This document shows positions 44,649 through 52,451 of a DNA stretch of 64,000 nt, piece after piece. Position 1 is the stretch's first letter, and every line of letters starts with the position of its first letter. The notes beneath the pieces are model-generated. The model saw only the letters and a list, made by a program, of their open reading frames with translations. It was not told the origin of the DNA and did no database searches. The translations under genes and the position numbers were made by a program. The DNA comes from Brevundimonas sp. GTDB lineage: Bacteria; Pseudomonadota; Alphaproteobacteria; Caulobacterales; Caulobacteraceae. The DNA is taken from the NCBI GenBank assembly GCA_004296955.1, contig SCVB01000070.1, positions 17,941-81,940 of the forward strand. Direction: 5' to 3'.

Positions 44649-45089
44649 ATGGGACGGTCCGACATCGAGCTGGCCGAACGGGTGGTTCGGCGCCGGGCCT
44701 GGGCCGCCGTTCTTCTGGGCGGGCTCTTCATACTGTCGCAGGCCCTCAGCCTGGGCGACCCGCCGCTGGGCTCCTCGGAGGTGACCCATCTGGCCGCCTG
44801 GCTTCTGTGGGCTGCCGCCTTCGCCCTCTTCCTGGGCTGGAGCACGGGCCTGTTCCGGGGACGGACCCTCATGGGCCTGATTAACGACGAGGGCACGATC
44901 GAGCATCGGCGACGGGCCCTCGGGACCGGCTTCTGGAGCGCGGTGATCGCCGCCTTCATGGCCTACTGGGCCAGCTTCTATGAGCCGATCGCCGTGCGCG
45001 ACGCCTGCCGAATGATCGTCACCTTCGCCGCCGCCCCGGCCCTGATCCGGTTCGGATGGCTCGAACTCCGGGCCCTGCGCGATGGGTGA
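44649..45089 (+). CDS. membrane protein coupled to an XRE regulator
   Basis: A 146-residue protein with four predicted membrane helices (AWAAVLLGGLFILSQALSL, THLAAWLLWAAAFALFLGWS, TGFWSAVIAAFMAYWASFY, VTFAAAPALIRFGWLEL). The ATG at 44649 (MGRSDIELAERV) is preferred; one at 44610 would begin within the dyads. The 3' end overlaps the start of the XRE gene by 8 bases. Pairs of a four-helix membrane protein with a small XRE regulator are common; the membrane protein may relay a signal to it, which is inference. Confidence 0.75.
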   Translation: MGRSDIELAERVVRRRAWAAVLLGGLFILSQALSLGDPPLGSSEVTHLAAWLLWAAAFALFLGWSTGLFRGRTLMGLINDEGTIEHRRRALGTGFWSAVIAAFMAYWASFYEPIAVRDACRMIVTFAAAPALIRFGWLELRALRDG

Positions 45090-45291
45090 GCGGCTCGGCA
45101 ACCGGTTGAAGGCGGCGCGCGCCGAGCTGGGCCTGACCCAGGCCGACCTGGCCGGGCTGGTCGGCGTCACCCGCAAGACCGTCAATACCGTCGAGAACGG
45201 CGTGTTCGTGCCCTCGACCCTGCTCGCCCTCCGCCTCGCCCATGCGCTGGGCCGGCCGGTCGAGGCCCTGTTCCACATCGAACCCGAATAA
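45082..45291 (+). CDS. small XRE-family helix-turn-helix regulator
   Basis: A 69-residue Cro/CI-like protein consisting of little more than the HTH: NRLKAARAELGLTQADLAGL then VGVTRKTVNTVENGVFVPST. The end RPVEALFHIEPE is typical of short YozG-like regulators. It should dimerise and bind the dyad at 44614-44631. It starts within the end of the membrane-protein gene, a sign of one operon. Confidence 0.9.
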   Translation: MGERLGNRLKAARAELGLTQADLAGLVGVTRKTVNTVENGVFVPSTLLALRLAHALGRPVEALFHIEPE

Positions 45292-45301
45292 GGCTCATCC
45301 C

Positions 45302-46375
45302 ATGTTCAAGCGCCTGTCACGCGCCCTCGGCGTGGCGCTTCTCTGCGCCATCGGCCTGGCCGTCTTCCTGCTGCTGAAGCCGGTACCCACGACCGTGGAT
45401 CCGATCCAGCCGCGGCCCGACACCCGCTACTGGGTCATGCCAGGTGGCTACCGGATCGCCTGGACCCGCATCCCCGCGCCGGGCGGCGCGACGAAGCCGC
45501 CGGTGATCTTCCTGCATGGAGGCCCGGGCGGATACGTCCATTCCGCCATCATCGGCGCCCTGGCTCCGCTCTCGACGGACGGGCGCGACGTCTATCTGTA
45601 CGACCAGTCGGGGACCGGCCTGTCGGATCGGCGCGAGCGGCCCAAGGACACCACGATCGCGACCCACCTTCAGGACCTGGAGGTCATCCGCGCCCGGATC
45701 GGCGCCGACCGGGTCGTGCTGGTCGGCCACAGCTTCGGCGGCCTGCTCGCCGCCCTCTACGCCGCCGAGCATCCGGACCGCATCGAGCGGCTGGTGCTGT
45801 CGTCGCCGGGAGCGCTCGAGCCCGCGTCCTTCGACGCCGACGGCCGCGCGGCCACGGACCGCCTCTATCCCGTTCCTGCAAACCTGCGCTTCACCCCGCC
45901 CACAGGCTATGTCGAGGCGACGGCCGGGGAGAATATGCCGGTCCGGGCCCGCGCCTCCTTCGTGCTGGCCCAGCTGTTCGATATCAAATTCGCCCCGGAC
46001 CGCGAGATGGACGCGGCGGTCGACACCATGGCCTCGGAATTCACGCGGACCATGGTCTGCGACCCAGCGCATGTGAGACCCGAGGAAGGCGGAGCGGGGA
46101 CCTATTCGCGGGTCGGGACAAATTTCTATCCGGACGACTTCGAGGATCGCCGCCCGGCCATGCGCCGCATGACCGCCCCGGTCCTGGTGCTGCAGGGACA
46201 GTGCGACTTCATCAGCTACGGCGATGCCTATGAGTACGCGGCGACGTTTCCCGACGCCCGCTACCGCTTCATGCCCGGCGCCGGGCACATCATTTGGTGG
46301 GACCGGCCCGACGCCTATTCCGGCGCAATCCGGGCGTTTCTGGCGTCCGACCCGGCGACTCAATCGGAAGACTGA
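45302..46375 (+). CDS. alpha/beta hydrolase with N-terminal membrane anchor
   Basis: A 357-residue hydrolase. A single membrane helix (VALLCAIGLAVFLLL) probably anchors it, with the enzyme in the periplasm. Core motifs: PVIFLHGGPGGYVHSAIIGA, YLYDQSGTGLSDRRERPK, the nucleophile elbow VLVGHSFGGLLAALYAAEHP, Asp in VLVLQGQCDFISYG, and His in MPGAGHIIWWDRP. The HGGPGG and DQSGTG pattern is that of proline-iminopeptidase-like enzymes. It begins 10 bases after the XRE gene stop, and the 3' end overlaps the convergent TrmJ gene by 16 bases. Confidence 0.9.
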   Translation: MFKRLSRALGVALLCAIGLAVFLLLKPVPTTVDPIQPRPDTRYWVMPGGYRIAWTRIPAPGGATKPPVIFLHGGPGGYVHSAIIGALAPLSTDGRDVYLYDQSGTGLSDRRERPKDTTIATHLQDLEVIRARIGADRVVLVGHSFGGLLAALYAAEHPDRIERLVLSSPGALEPASFDADGRAATDRLYPVPANLRFTPPTGYVEATAGENMPVRARASFVLAQLFDIKFAPDREMDAAVDTMASEFTRTMVCDPAHVRPEEGGAGTYSRVGTNFYPDDFEDRRPAMRRMTAPVLVLQGQCDFISYGDAYEYAATFPDARYRFMPGAGHIIWWDRPDAYSGAIRAFLASDPATQSED

Positions 46376-47139
46376 TCCGTCCGGCTCGCCGCCAGCCGCG
46401 CCAGCACCCGGCCCCGCCCCTTGGACAGCGCCGTGATCACGCCCCGGAAGGTCGCTGCCTCCTGCGCCGTAAACGCCGCCCGGCCCAGCATCACCCGCAG
46501 ATTCTGGCTCATCGAGCGGAATTTCTCGGGCGGATGGAAGAAGCCGGCGGCGTCCAGCTCCTTCTCCAGATGCTCATACATCCCCAGCATCAGCGCCCCC
46601 GACGCCGGCGGCTCGCCCTCGCGAAAATTCGGCGGCGGAGCGTCCAGCACCAGGGTGCGCCACTCATATGCGTTGATCGCCACCGCCTGGGCCAGGTTCA
46701 GGCTCTGGTGGCGCGGATCGATCGGAATGGTGACGATGCCCTGGCACAGGGCGATGTCGGTGGTCTCCAGCCCCGCCCGCTCGCCGCCGAACAGCAGGCC
46801 CACGCCCAGACCCGAGGCCCGGTCGTCGTACAGCACGCGCGCCGCCTCGCGTGGCGTCCGCACCGGCTGGCGCGTCTCGCGCGGCCGGGCGGTGGTCGCG
46901 AACACTGTGTTCAGGTCGGCGACGGCTTCCGCCACGCTGTCGAAGACCCGGATCCCCTCCAGCACCCAGTCGGCGCCGGAGGCCGTGGCCCAGGCCCGCT
47001 CCTGGGGCCAGCCGTCGCGCGGCGCGACCAGCCGCAGCTCCGACAGGCCGAAATTGGCCATCACCCGCGCCACGGCGCCGATGTTCTCGGCCATCTGGGA
47101 CTTGTCGAGGATGACGACGGGGGGTGCGGGATCGGACAT
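46360..47139 (-). CDS. TrmJ-type tRNA (cytidine/uridine-2'-O-)-methyltransferase
   Basis: A 259-residue SPOUT methyltransferase, which modifies a 2'-O of tRNA (position 32 in E. coli TrmJ). Motif 1 is VVILDKSQMAENIGAVARVM, motif 2 is VGLLFGGERAGLETTDIALC and motif 3 is DPRHQSLNLAQAVAINAYEW; together they form the knot that binds S-adenosylmethionine. The C-terminal extension FRSMSQNLRVMLGRAAFTAQ is the usual TrmJ tail. Its ATG shares a base with the stop of the TPR-sulfotransferase gene's neighbour order (TGATG at 47137-47141), so the two are coupled. Confidence 0.92.
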   Translation of the reverse strand: MSDPAPPVVILDKSQMAENIGAVARVMANFGLSELRLVAPRDGWPQERAWATASGADWVLEGIRVFDSVAEAVADLNTVFATTARPRETRQPVRTPREAARVLYDDRASGLGVGLLFGGERAGLETTDIALCQGIVTIPIDPRHQSLNLAQAVAINAYEWRTLVLDAPPPNFREGEPPASGALMLGMYEHLEKELDAAGFFHPPEKFRSMSQNLRVMLGRAAFTAQEAATFRGVITALSKGRGRVLARLAASRTDQSSD

Positions 47140-48593
47140 CAGCCCTGACTATCCGTTCCGAGCGCGGCCCGCACCCCGTCCAGATGCCGCTCATAGTTCC
47201 GCCACCGCCCCGACGACCGCCGGTACAGCGGTTCCCGGACCTGCCAGACGCTGGCGGTCCGCACGGGCGCGGCGGCCTTGTGGAAGTCGAGCACCGCCTC
47301 CTCCCAGTCCAGCCCGCACCAGGCCAGCAGCCGCTCCACCGCCGGGCGCGGCTCAAGCACCAGGGCGTCGTAGTCGAGGTCGAGGATGTCGGGATACAGC
47401 GCCTTCCAGTGCGCCATCAGCCGCTCGTACTGGCCGTGCCAATGGGCCAGGTCCTCGAGATCCAGCGCATGGGCCATCGACCGGTCGAGGTGCAGGAACC
47501 AGTTCGACAGGATCACGTCGAGCGGCTGGCGCACGGTGTGGACGATGCGCGCGTTCGGGAACATCGCCTTGATCAGGCCGATGCGCAGGAAATTGTCGGG
47601 CCGTTTGTCGGTGACCACATCGGCGCCCGGCCGCGCCGTCTCCAAACCGCCGAGGTAGAGGCCTCGCAGCTGCGCGATGGCGTCCGGGCCCGCGGTGGCC
47701 ATGGTCAGCGGATAACCGGCGATCGCCCGCGCCAGCCCGGGGACCAGCCCCAGCTCTCCCCCGCCCGTGACCCGGCTGTGCCCCGACAGAATCTGTTCGA
47801 TCAGGGTCGATCCCGACCGGAACAGGCCGCAGATGAAGATCGGCCCCGCCTCCACGCCGTCCGCCGGCGTCGCCGGCCCGGGGAAGGCCGCGATCAGACT
47901 GTCGATGAAGCGCTCGTGCGCGCCCCGGTCGTAGCGCGCGCGCTCGGGATCGGCGGCGCGGCTGGCGGCGTTGGCCGCGGCGTATGCGGCGAAGGCGTCA
48001 TCAAAGGCGCCCACCTGGTCCAGCGCCCGGCCGAGCGCAAAGCCCAGCTCGGCCCGGTCGTCAGGATGCAAGTCGGGTCGGTCGACGGCCGACCGCAGAT
48101 CCGCGATCACCGGGTCCTCCGGCCCGGTCAGGCGCGCCAGCCCGGCCGCCCGCGCCAGCGCCACCGGATGCCCCGGCGCCGCGGCCAGCGCGCGGGCGTA
48201 GGCCGCGGCCGCCTCATCACGCCGTCCCATGTCCTCGTGCAGGTTGCCCAGATTCAGCAGGGCCGGCGGCCAGTCCGGGGCGACGGCCAGCGCCGCCTCG
48301 AGGTCGGCGAGCGCCAGATCGGGCCGCCCGAGGTCGTCGGCGTGGATCACCCCCCGGTTCAGCCAGGCCTCTTCCGGCCCCGACACCCCGCGTCGCAGCG
48401 CCTCGTCATAGGCCTTGAGGGCGGCCTCGAAACGTCCGCACTGGCGCTCCATCAGGGCCAGGTTGAACCAGCTGTCGGGCAGGTCGGGGCGGATGGCCAG
48501 CAGCTGGCGATAGGCCTGGGCCGCCTCGTCCGCCCGCCCCGCCGCGCGCAGCCGCGAGGCCAGGGCCATCAGGGCTTCGGCGGCCTCGGTCAA
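47139..48593 (-). CDS. TPR-repeat sulfotransferase
   Basis: A 484-residue fusion of N-terminal TPR repeats (about 1-190; for example DEAAQAYRQLLAIRPDLPDS and PALLNLGNLHEDMGRRDEAA) with a C-terminal PAPS-dependent sulfotransferase. The 5'-phosphosulfate loop is IFICGLFRSGSTLIEQILSG; the 3'-phosphate region is VTDKRPDNFLRIGLIKAMFP through ARIVHTVRQPLDVILSNW. TPR-sulfotransferases of this form are common in alphaproteobacteria and may sulfate peptides or glycans; the acceptor is unknown. Start is TTG 48593, directly after the nuclease stop (48594), so these genes form an operon with trmJ. Confidence 0.92.
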   Translation of the reverse strand: MTEAAEALMALASRLRAAGRADEAAQAYRQLLAIRPDLPDSWFNLALMERQCGRFEAALKAYDEALRRGVSGPEEAWLNRGVIHADDLGRPDLALADLEAALAVAPDWPPALLNLGNLHEDMGRRDEAAAAYARALAAAPGHPVALARAAGLARLTGPEDPVIADLRSAVDRPDLHPDDRAELGFALGRALDQVGAFDDAFAAYAAANAASRAADPERARYDRGAHERFIDSLIAAFPGPATPADGVEAGPIFICGLFRSGSTLIEQILSGHSRVTGGGELGLVPGLARAIAGYPLTMATAGPDAIAQLRGLYLGGLETARPGADVVTDKRPDNFLRIGLIKAMFPNARIVHTVRQPLDVILSNWFLHLDRSMAHALDLEDLAHWHGQYERLMAHWKALYPDILDLDYDALVLEPRPAVERLLAWCGLDWEEAVLDFHKAAAPVRTASVWQVREPLYRRSSGRWRNYERHLDGVRAALGTDSQG

Positions 48594-49616
48594 TCAGTCC
48601 TCGCCGTACATGGCCAGCCACGGGTCGGCCGTTCCGGCCTCGACCTCGTCGACCTTGACCGCCGGCCAGCCGATCGCGTCGTCGCCCGAGTCCCGCCAGG
48701 CGAGGATGTAGAGGTCGCGCAGTTCCGAAGCCCCGGCCGCCAGCCGCGCCGTCACAAAGGCCCCGCCGCGCGCATCGGTGTCGGCGAAGCCCCCGGCCTT
48801 CTCCAGCACATAGAAGGGCGTCACCTGCGCCAGGGTCGTCCTCAGATAGGCCGGCACCCGCAGCCGCAGGTCGAAGCCGTCCAGGGCCGGCGCGGCCATC
48901 GCCGCCTCGACCGTATCCAGCCGCGCCACCCGCGCCGTGAACGCGCCCTCGAACGCGCCGTGGGTCTGGCGCGAGGTGGTGAAGCCCTGGGGATTGGGCG
49001 TGTCGCGGTTCCAGCCGTTGTAGTGGATGGTGGTGTGGTGCGGCTGCGAGCCGTCGCCGACATAGTGGCCGAGGTATCCCATGTCGCGCAGGATCAGGGC
49101 CTCGCGGCGCAGCCGGTCCTCACGGTACCAGGCGCGCTTGCCGGGATCGCGTTCGCGGGCCTCTGCCGCGTTGAGCACGCGCCAGGTGGCGAAGTCGCGC
49201 ACCAGCTGCTGATAGCCGTCCATGATGGCGTAGGGCAGATAACCGGCGTCATCGACCTCGATCCCCGTCGCCGCCAGGGCCGCGTCATATTCGGACTTCA
49301 GCCGCGGCAGGGCGTCGATCGATAGGCCCTGATCGTTCATGATCCGGCCGTTCTCGTTCATGTCGACGAAATGGGCCGTGTCGCGCTCGCGATCGTGCGG
49401 CTGCCCGCCGCCCTTGGTGCGGTCCGGCTCGCGCGCCAGTTCGCCGACCTCGGCCGCCGCGCCCGGCGTACGCAGGAAGGCGGGCAGCTCATCGGGCAGG
49501 CCCCGCACGGCGGCGACCCCGATCAGCCGGTGGCCGGTATTGCCCCAGGCGGAGGCCTGCATCGCGACCCCACCGGCGGCGACGAGGGCGAGGGCGGCGA
49601 GGGCGAGGCGTTTCAT
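48594..49616 (-). CDS. S1/P1-type zinc nuclease
   Basis: A 340-residue exported single-strand nuclease. The signal peptide MKRLALAALALVAAGGVAMQ ends at ASA so that the mature protein begins with Trp24 (WGNTGHRLIGVAAVRG); in S1/P1 nucleases that N-terminal Trp and the nearby His are zinc ligands, which is a strong check on the cleavage. Other ligands are in HDRERDTAHFVDMN and MGYLGHYVGDGSQPHHTTIH. It probably recovers nucleotides or degrades DNA outside the cytoplasm. Downstream are the TPR-sulfotransferase and trmJ, read together. Confidence 0.94.
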   Translation of the reverse strand: MKRLALAALALVAAGGVAMQASAWGNTGHRLIGVAAVRGLPDELPAFLRTPGAAAEVGELAREPDRTKGGGQPHDRERDTAHFVDMNENGRIMNDQGLSIDALPRLKSEYDAALAATGIEVDDAGYLPYAIMDGYQQLVRDFATWRVLNAAEARERDPGKRAWYREDRLRREALILRDMGYLGHYVGDGSQPHHTTIHYNGWNRDTPNPQGFTTSRQTHGAFEGAFTARVARLDTVEAAMAAPALDGFDLRLRVPAYLRTTLAQVTPFYVLEKAGGFADTDARGGAFVTARLAAGASELRDLYILAWRDSGDDAIGWPAVKVDEVEAGTADPWLAMYGED

Positions 49617-49646
49617 GGAGGGCTCCGGCGCGATGATCGGACCGCT

Positions 49647-50231
49647 CTAGCGTATCCCGAAGGCGTCCTCCACCCGCGCGACCCAGCCTTGCACCGACGG
49701 ATAGGGCTTGAGGTCGAAATCCCCCTCGTGCGCCACCCGTGTGTAAGCGACCAGGGCCAGGTCGGCGAGCGTCGGCCCGGCCCCGACCAGCCAGTTGGCC
49801 TGCGCCAGAGCCGCCTCCATCCGCCCCAGGGCCGCATGGCCGCGCTCCATCAGCCGCGGTTCGATCTCGTCGGGCCGCTTGCCGCCCAGCAGGCGCTGGA
49901 ACCGCACCACGGCGATACAGGGCTCGTGGCTGTACTGTTCCCAGAACAGCCATTCGTACATCCGCGCCCGGTCGTAAGCGTCGGCCGGGATGAAGGCCGT
50001 CCCCTCCCCCAGCCAGCCGAGGATGGCGTTGGACTGGGCCAGCGCGCGCCCATCTTCCAGCACCACGGCGGGGACCTGTCCCGCCGGGTTCCGGGCCAGG
50101 AAGTCCGCGCTGCGGGTCGCGCCGGACAGGACGTCCGTCTCGACCCAGCGATAATCACGCCCGAGCCGATCCAGCAACCACTTGACCTTCAAACAGTTGC
50201 CGGAGCGAATATCTCCATAGACAGTAAGCAT
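49647..50231 (-). CDS. glutathione S-transferase
   Basis: A 194-residue GST. The N-terminal thioredoxin-like domain is MLTVYGDIRSGNCLKVKWLL with the glutathione-binding loop AGQVPAVVLEDGRALAQSNA (cis-Pro and SNA); the C-terminal all-helical domain includes RARMYEWLFWEQYSHEP and GPTLADLALVAYTRVAHEGD. ATG 50231 is preferred; a longer frame upstream is not conserved. It would conjugate or reduce electrophiles in the cytoplasm. It lies upstream of the nuclease gene (30-base gap) and divergent from the 3D-domain gene. Confidence 0.93.
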   Translation of the reverse strand: MLTVYGDIRSGNCLKVKWLLDRLGRDYRWVETDVLSGATRSADFLARNPAGQVPAVVLEDGRALAQSNAILGWLGEGTAFIPADAYDRARMYEWLFWEQYSHEPCIAVVRFQRLLGGKRPDEIEPRLMERGHAALGRMEAALAQANWLVGAGPTLADLALVAYTRVAHEGDFDLKPYPSVQGWVARVEDAFGIR

Positions 50232-50429
50232 CGGACCCCAGCAAAGTGTTTCTGATCTACGAATACAGCTTACAGGTTTGGATGCGTTGGCCAAACGAGA
50301 TTCGACTTAACCATCACAAGGCCCGCTTATCCACCGGAAAGGCGGACAGGTGGTCGCAGCCCGACGCCAATGACTGGTTTTCGCCACATTGCGGACCGAC
50401 AAGCCCGTCGCCGGACGCGTCAGGGGCCG

Positions 50430-51065
50430 GTGATTCCGCGAGTCTGCTTCATGCTCGGCACAGCCGCTGCGTTCGCCCTCTTCTGGGCGATGGCCTTCCC
50501 TGCCCAGGCGGGCGTTATGGAAGATCCTGTCTCCTACGAAGCGGCGGTCGCCGCCGGTGTAGGCGCGGAATCAACCCCCGCCAGCGATGAAGGTTCCGAC
50601 AGCGGCGCGAGCGTGCTCAGCCCCGAACAGCAGGCCCTGATGGCCGCGGATCCGCGCTGGACGGCCCGGGTCAACCTCTATCATGCGGGCGGCGGCGGAG
50701 CGACGGGCAACGACAGCCTCGGTTGCCGGCCGATCGCCATGCGCACCATCGCCACGGACCCGCGCTACATCCCCCGCCGCACCCGCCTGTTCATCCCCGA
50801 GACGGTTGGCATGCGAATGGCCGACGGCGCCATCCACGACGGCTACTGGTACGCCTCCGACACCGGCGGCGCGATCAAGGGCCAGAAGATCGACCTCTAC
50901 ACCGGCCACGGCCGCGGCTCGATGTCCCCGGCGATGCGCTTCAACCAGCGCCGTCTGACCCTCGTCGACGCCGGCCGCTTCGACGGCTGCCCGCCTTCGT
51001 GGGACAGCCTGCCCAGCCAGGCCACGCAGATGGCGGCGCTGGGCACGAGCGCCGGATCGCGCTGA
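50430..51065 (+). CDS. exported 3D-domain (Asp-Asp-Asp) protein
   Basis: A 211-residue periplasmic protein with a 3D domain, the catalytic fold of MltA-type lytic transglycosylases and related peptidoglycan enzymes. Key parts are LGCRPIAMRTIATDPRYIPR, RTRLFIPETVGMRMADG and YASDTGGAIKGQKIDLYTG, with the conserved Asp residues of the double-psi barrel. The GTG at 50430 and the ATG at 50451 both give a signal peptide (MLGTAAAFALFWAMAFPAQA); an ATG at 50370 is also open. Peptidoglycan turnover is likely. The short N-terminal half (DEGSDSGASVLSPEQQALMA) is a linker. Confidence 0.85.
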   Translation: MIPRVCFMLGTAAAFALFWAMAFPAQAGVMEDPVSYEAAVAAGVGAESTPASDEGSDSGASVLSPEQQALMAADPRWTARVNLYHAGGGGATGNDSLGCRPIAMRTIATDPRYIPRRTRLFIPETVGMRMADGAIHDGYWYASDTGGAIKGQKIDLYTGHGRGSMSPAMRFNQRRLTLVDAGRFDGCPPSWDSLPSQATQMAALGTSAGSR

Positions 51066-51075
51066 AGCAGGTGAT

Positions 51076-51108
51076 TAGTGGCTAGTGGCCACTCGCCACT
51101 AGCCACTA
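51076..51108. repeat. long dyad made of repeated heptamers
   Basis: TAGTGGCTAGTGGC (51076-51089) pairs perfectly with GCCACTAGCCACTA (51095-51108) around CACTC. Each arm is a doubled heptamer (TAGTGGC or GCCACTA). It lies between the convergent 3D-domain and DUF962 genes and could be a bidirectional transcription stop, although no T-run is present. Confidence 0.6.
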
Positions 51109-51117
51109 GACACTTCC

Positions 51118-51441
51118 TCAGAACCGTCGCCTGCCCGACACCGTCTCAAAGAACATCCGCCAGTCGCCCATGAGGCTCCACAGCGGATATTTGAACGTCG
51201 CCGGCCGGTTCTTCTCGAAGAAGAAATGCCCGACCCAGGCGAAGCCGTAGCCGATCAGCGGCATGGCCAGCAGCCACCAGGCGTTCCGGGTCGCGAGCGC
51301 CAGGACCATCACCCCGATCACCAGGCCCGTCCCGACGACATGGATCCGCCGGCACGTCCGGTTGGAGTGCTCATGGATGTAGTAGGGGTAGAAGGCGCTG
51401 AACGACTGGTAGCGTTCGCCGGGTGCGGGCTGGCTGGTCAT
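51118..51441 (-). CDS. DUF962/Mpo1-like membrane protein
   Basis: A 107-residue membrane protein of the DUF962 family, related to yeast Mpo1, a dioxygenase of fatty-acid alpha-oxidation. Family residues: YQSFSAFYPYYIHEHSNRTC at the start, with the His that would bind iron, RRIHVVGTGLVIGVMVLALA, YGFAWVGHFFFEKNRPATF and PLWSLMGDWRMFFE. Three to four hydrophobic helices. Its enzymatic role in bacteria is not established. Confidence 0.88.
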   Translation of the reverse strand: MTSQPAPGERYQSFSAFYPYYIHEHSNRTCRRIHVVGTGLVIGVMVLALATRNAWWLLAMPLIGYGFAWVGHFFFEKNRPATFKYPLWSLMGDWRMFFETVSGRRRF

Positions 51442-51558
51442 GGCGTCAGCCTCTCCCCGCCCCGTCCCGCGGTCAAGCCGGGGCCGTTCACCCTCTTCGT
51501 CAGCGATGGAGTAAGGGCCGCGCTGGGATAGTCGGTCTTCCCCGCCCGGAGTCGCCCC

Positions 51559-51768
51559 ATGCAGGCCTTCGCCATCGCCGCCGCCGGCATCGCCGGGGCC
51601 TCCGAACGGTTCGCCGCCAGCGCGGCCCGCACGGCGCGCGATCCGTTGGCGGACCTCGCCGGCGAGACCGTCGAGCGCATGACCGCCGAGGCGGCGCTCA
51701 AGGCCAATGTCGCGGTCCTGAAAACCGCCGACGACATGTACGGAAGCCTGCTCGACATCCTCGCCTGA
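51559..51768 (+). CDS. miniature flagellar-rod-like protein
   Basis: A 69-residue protein whose two ends resemble the ends of flagellar rod/hook proteins. The N-terminus FAIAAAGIAGASERFAASAA parallels the Flg_bb_rod helix of FlgB/FlgC, and the C-terminus TAEAALKANVAVLKTADDMY with GSLLDILA parallels the flg_bbr_C helix, with the central domain missing. Short proteins of this sort may exist in alphaproteobacteria without assigned function. No RBS of note and no flagellar gene within 24 kb (fliI-fliJ at 25174). A role in the basal body is speculative. Confidence 0.7.
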   Translation: MQAFAIAAAGIAGASERFAASAARTARDPLADLAGETVERMTAEAALKANVAVLKTADDMYGSLLDILA

Positions 51769-51778
51769 CGGCGGGCCT

Positions 51779-52309
51779 TCAGCCCTCGGTCACCGGCTCC
51801 GGTCCCAGCAGTCGCCGGATGGCCGGCCAGATCTTGGCCACGGCCGAGAGGAAGCCGACCACGGTCGACACCCACTGGAAGGCCGCCCAGACCCAGCCGA
51901 ACAGGTCCCCCTGCCCGAGGGCCTGGCCGATCGGGAACAGCACCCGCGACACCCCGATCTGGAAGGCCGCATAGCTTTCGGAATATTCGATCGACCGGTC
52001 CGCGAAGAAGGCGATGACCACCGCCGCCGACACCGGCCCCCACATCAGCGGCAGCGCCAGCAGCACCCCCAGAAGCAGCACGACCAGCTTGGTCCCCAGG
52101 GTCTCGCCCGACAGCAGGCTGAGCACCATCCCGGCGCCCAGCGCCAGCGCCGCCGCCGCCATCAGCACCGGCAGCACCCGGTCCACCGCCGTCATCAGGT
52201 CCATGACCGTCAGCCCGATCAGGATCGCCGTCCCGCTGAGCAGAAATCCGCCGACCCAGACGGCCGCATACTGCCCGAGGCGGCGCTTCAGATGGGCGAG
52301 ACTGAACAT
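51779..52309 (-). CDS. membrane protein of unknown function
   Basis: A 176-residue protein with three or four membrane helices (YAAVWVGGFLLSGTAILIGL, VLPVLMAAAALALGAGMVLS, LVVLLLGVLLALPLMWGPVS, FQWVSTVVGFLSAVAKIWPA). The ATG at 52309 (MFSLAHLKRRLGQ) is the first Met of the hydrophobic frame. No family recognised. It is downstream of the first ECF sigma operon on the same strand, 142 bases beyond the anti-sigma gene; whether it is read with it is not clear. Confidence 0.65.
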   Translation of the reverse strand: MFSLAHLKRRLGQYAAVWVGGFLLSGTAILIGLTVMDLMTAVDRVLPVLMAAAALALGAGMVLSLLSGETLGTKLVVLLLGVLLALPLMWGPVSAAVVIAFFADRSIEYSESYAAFQIGVSRVLFPIGQALGQGDLFGWVWAAFQWVSTVVGFLSAVAKIWPAIRRLLGPEPVTEG

Positions 52310-52451
52310 GGCGACCTCCCGCGGACGACGGTCCGAGGATGCCGCGCGGCGGACCGGAAGTCCATTGGCGGAACGCGGGTCGGAGAAGGCCGTAATGAGG
52401 GTCGATACGCCGCGGAAGAGACAGGGCGCCGGTGAAAGGGCGAAGCCCTCG

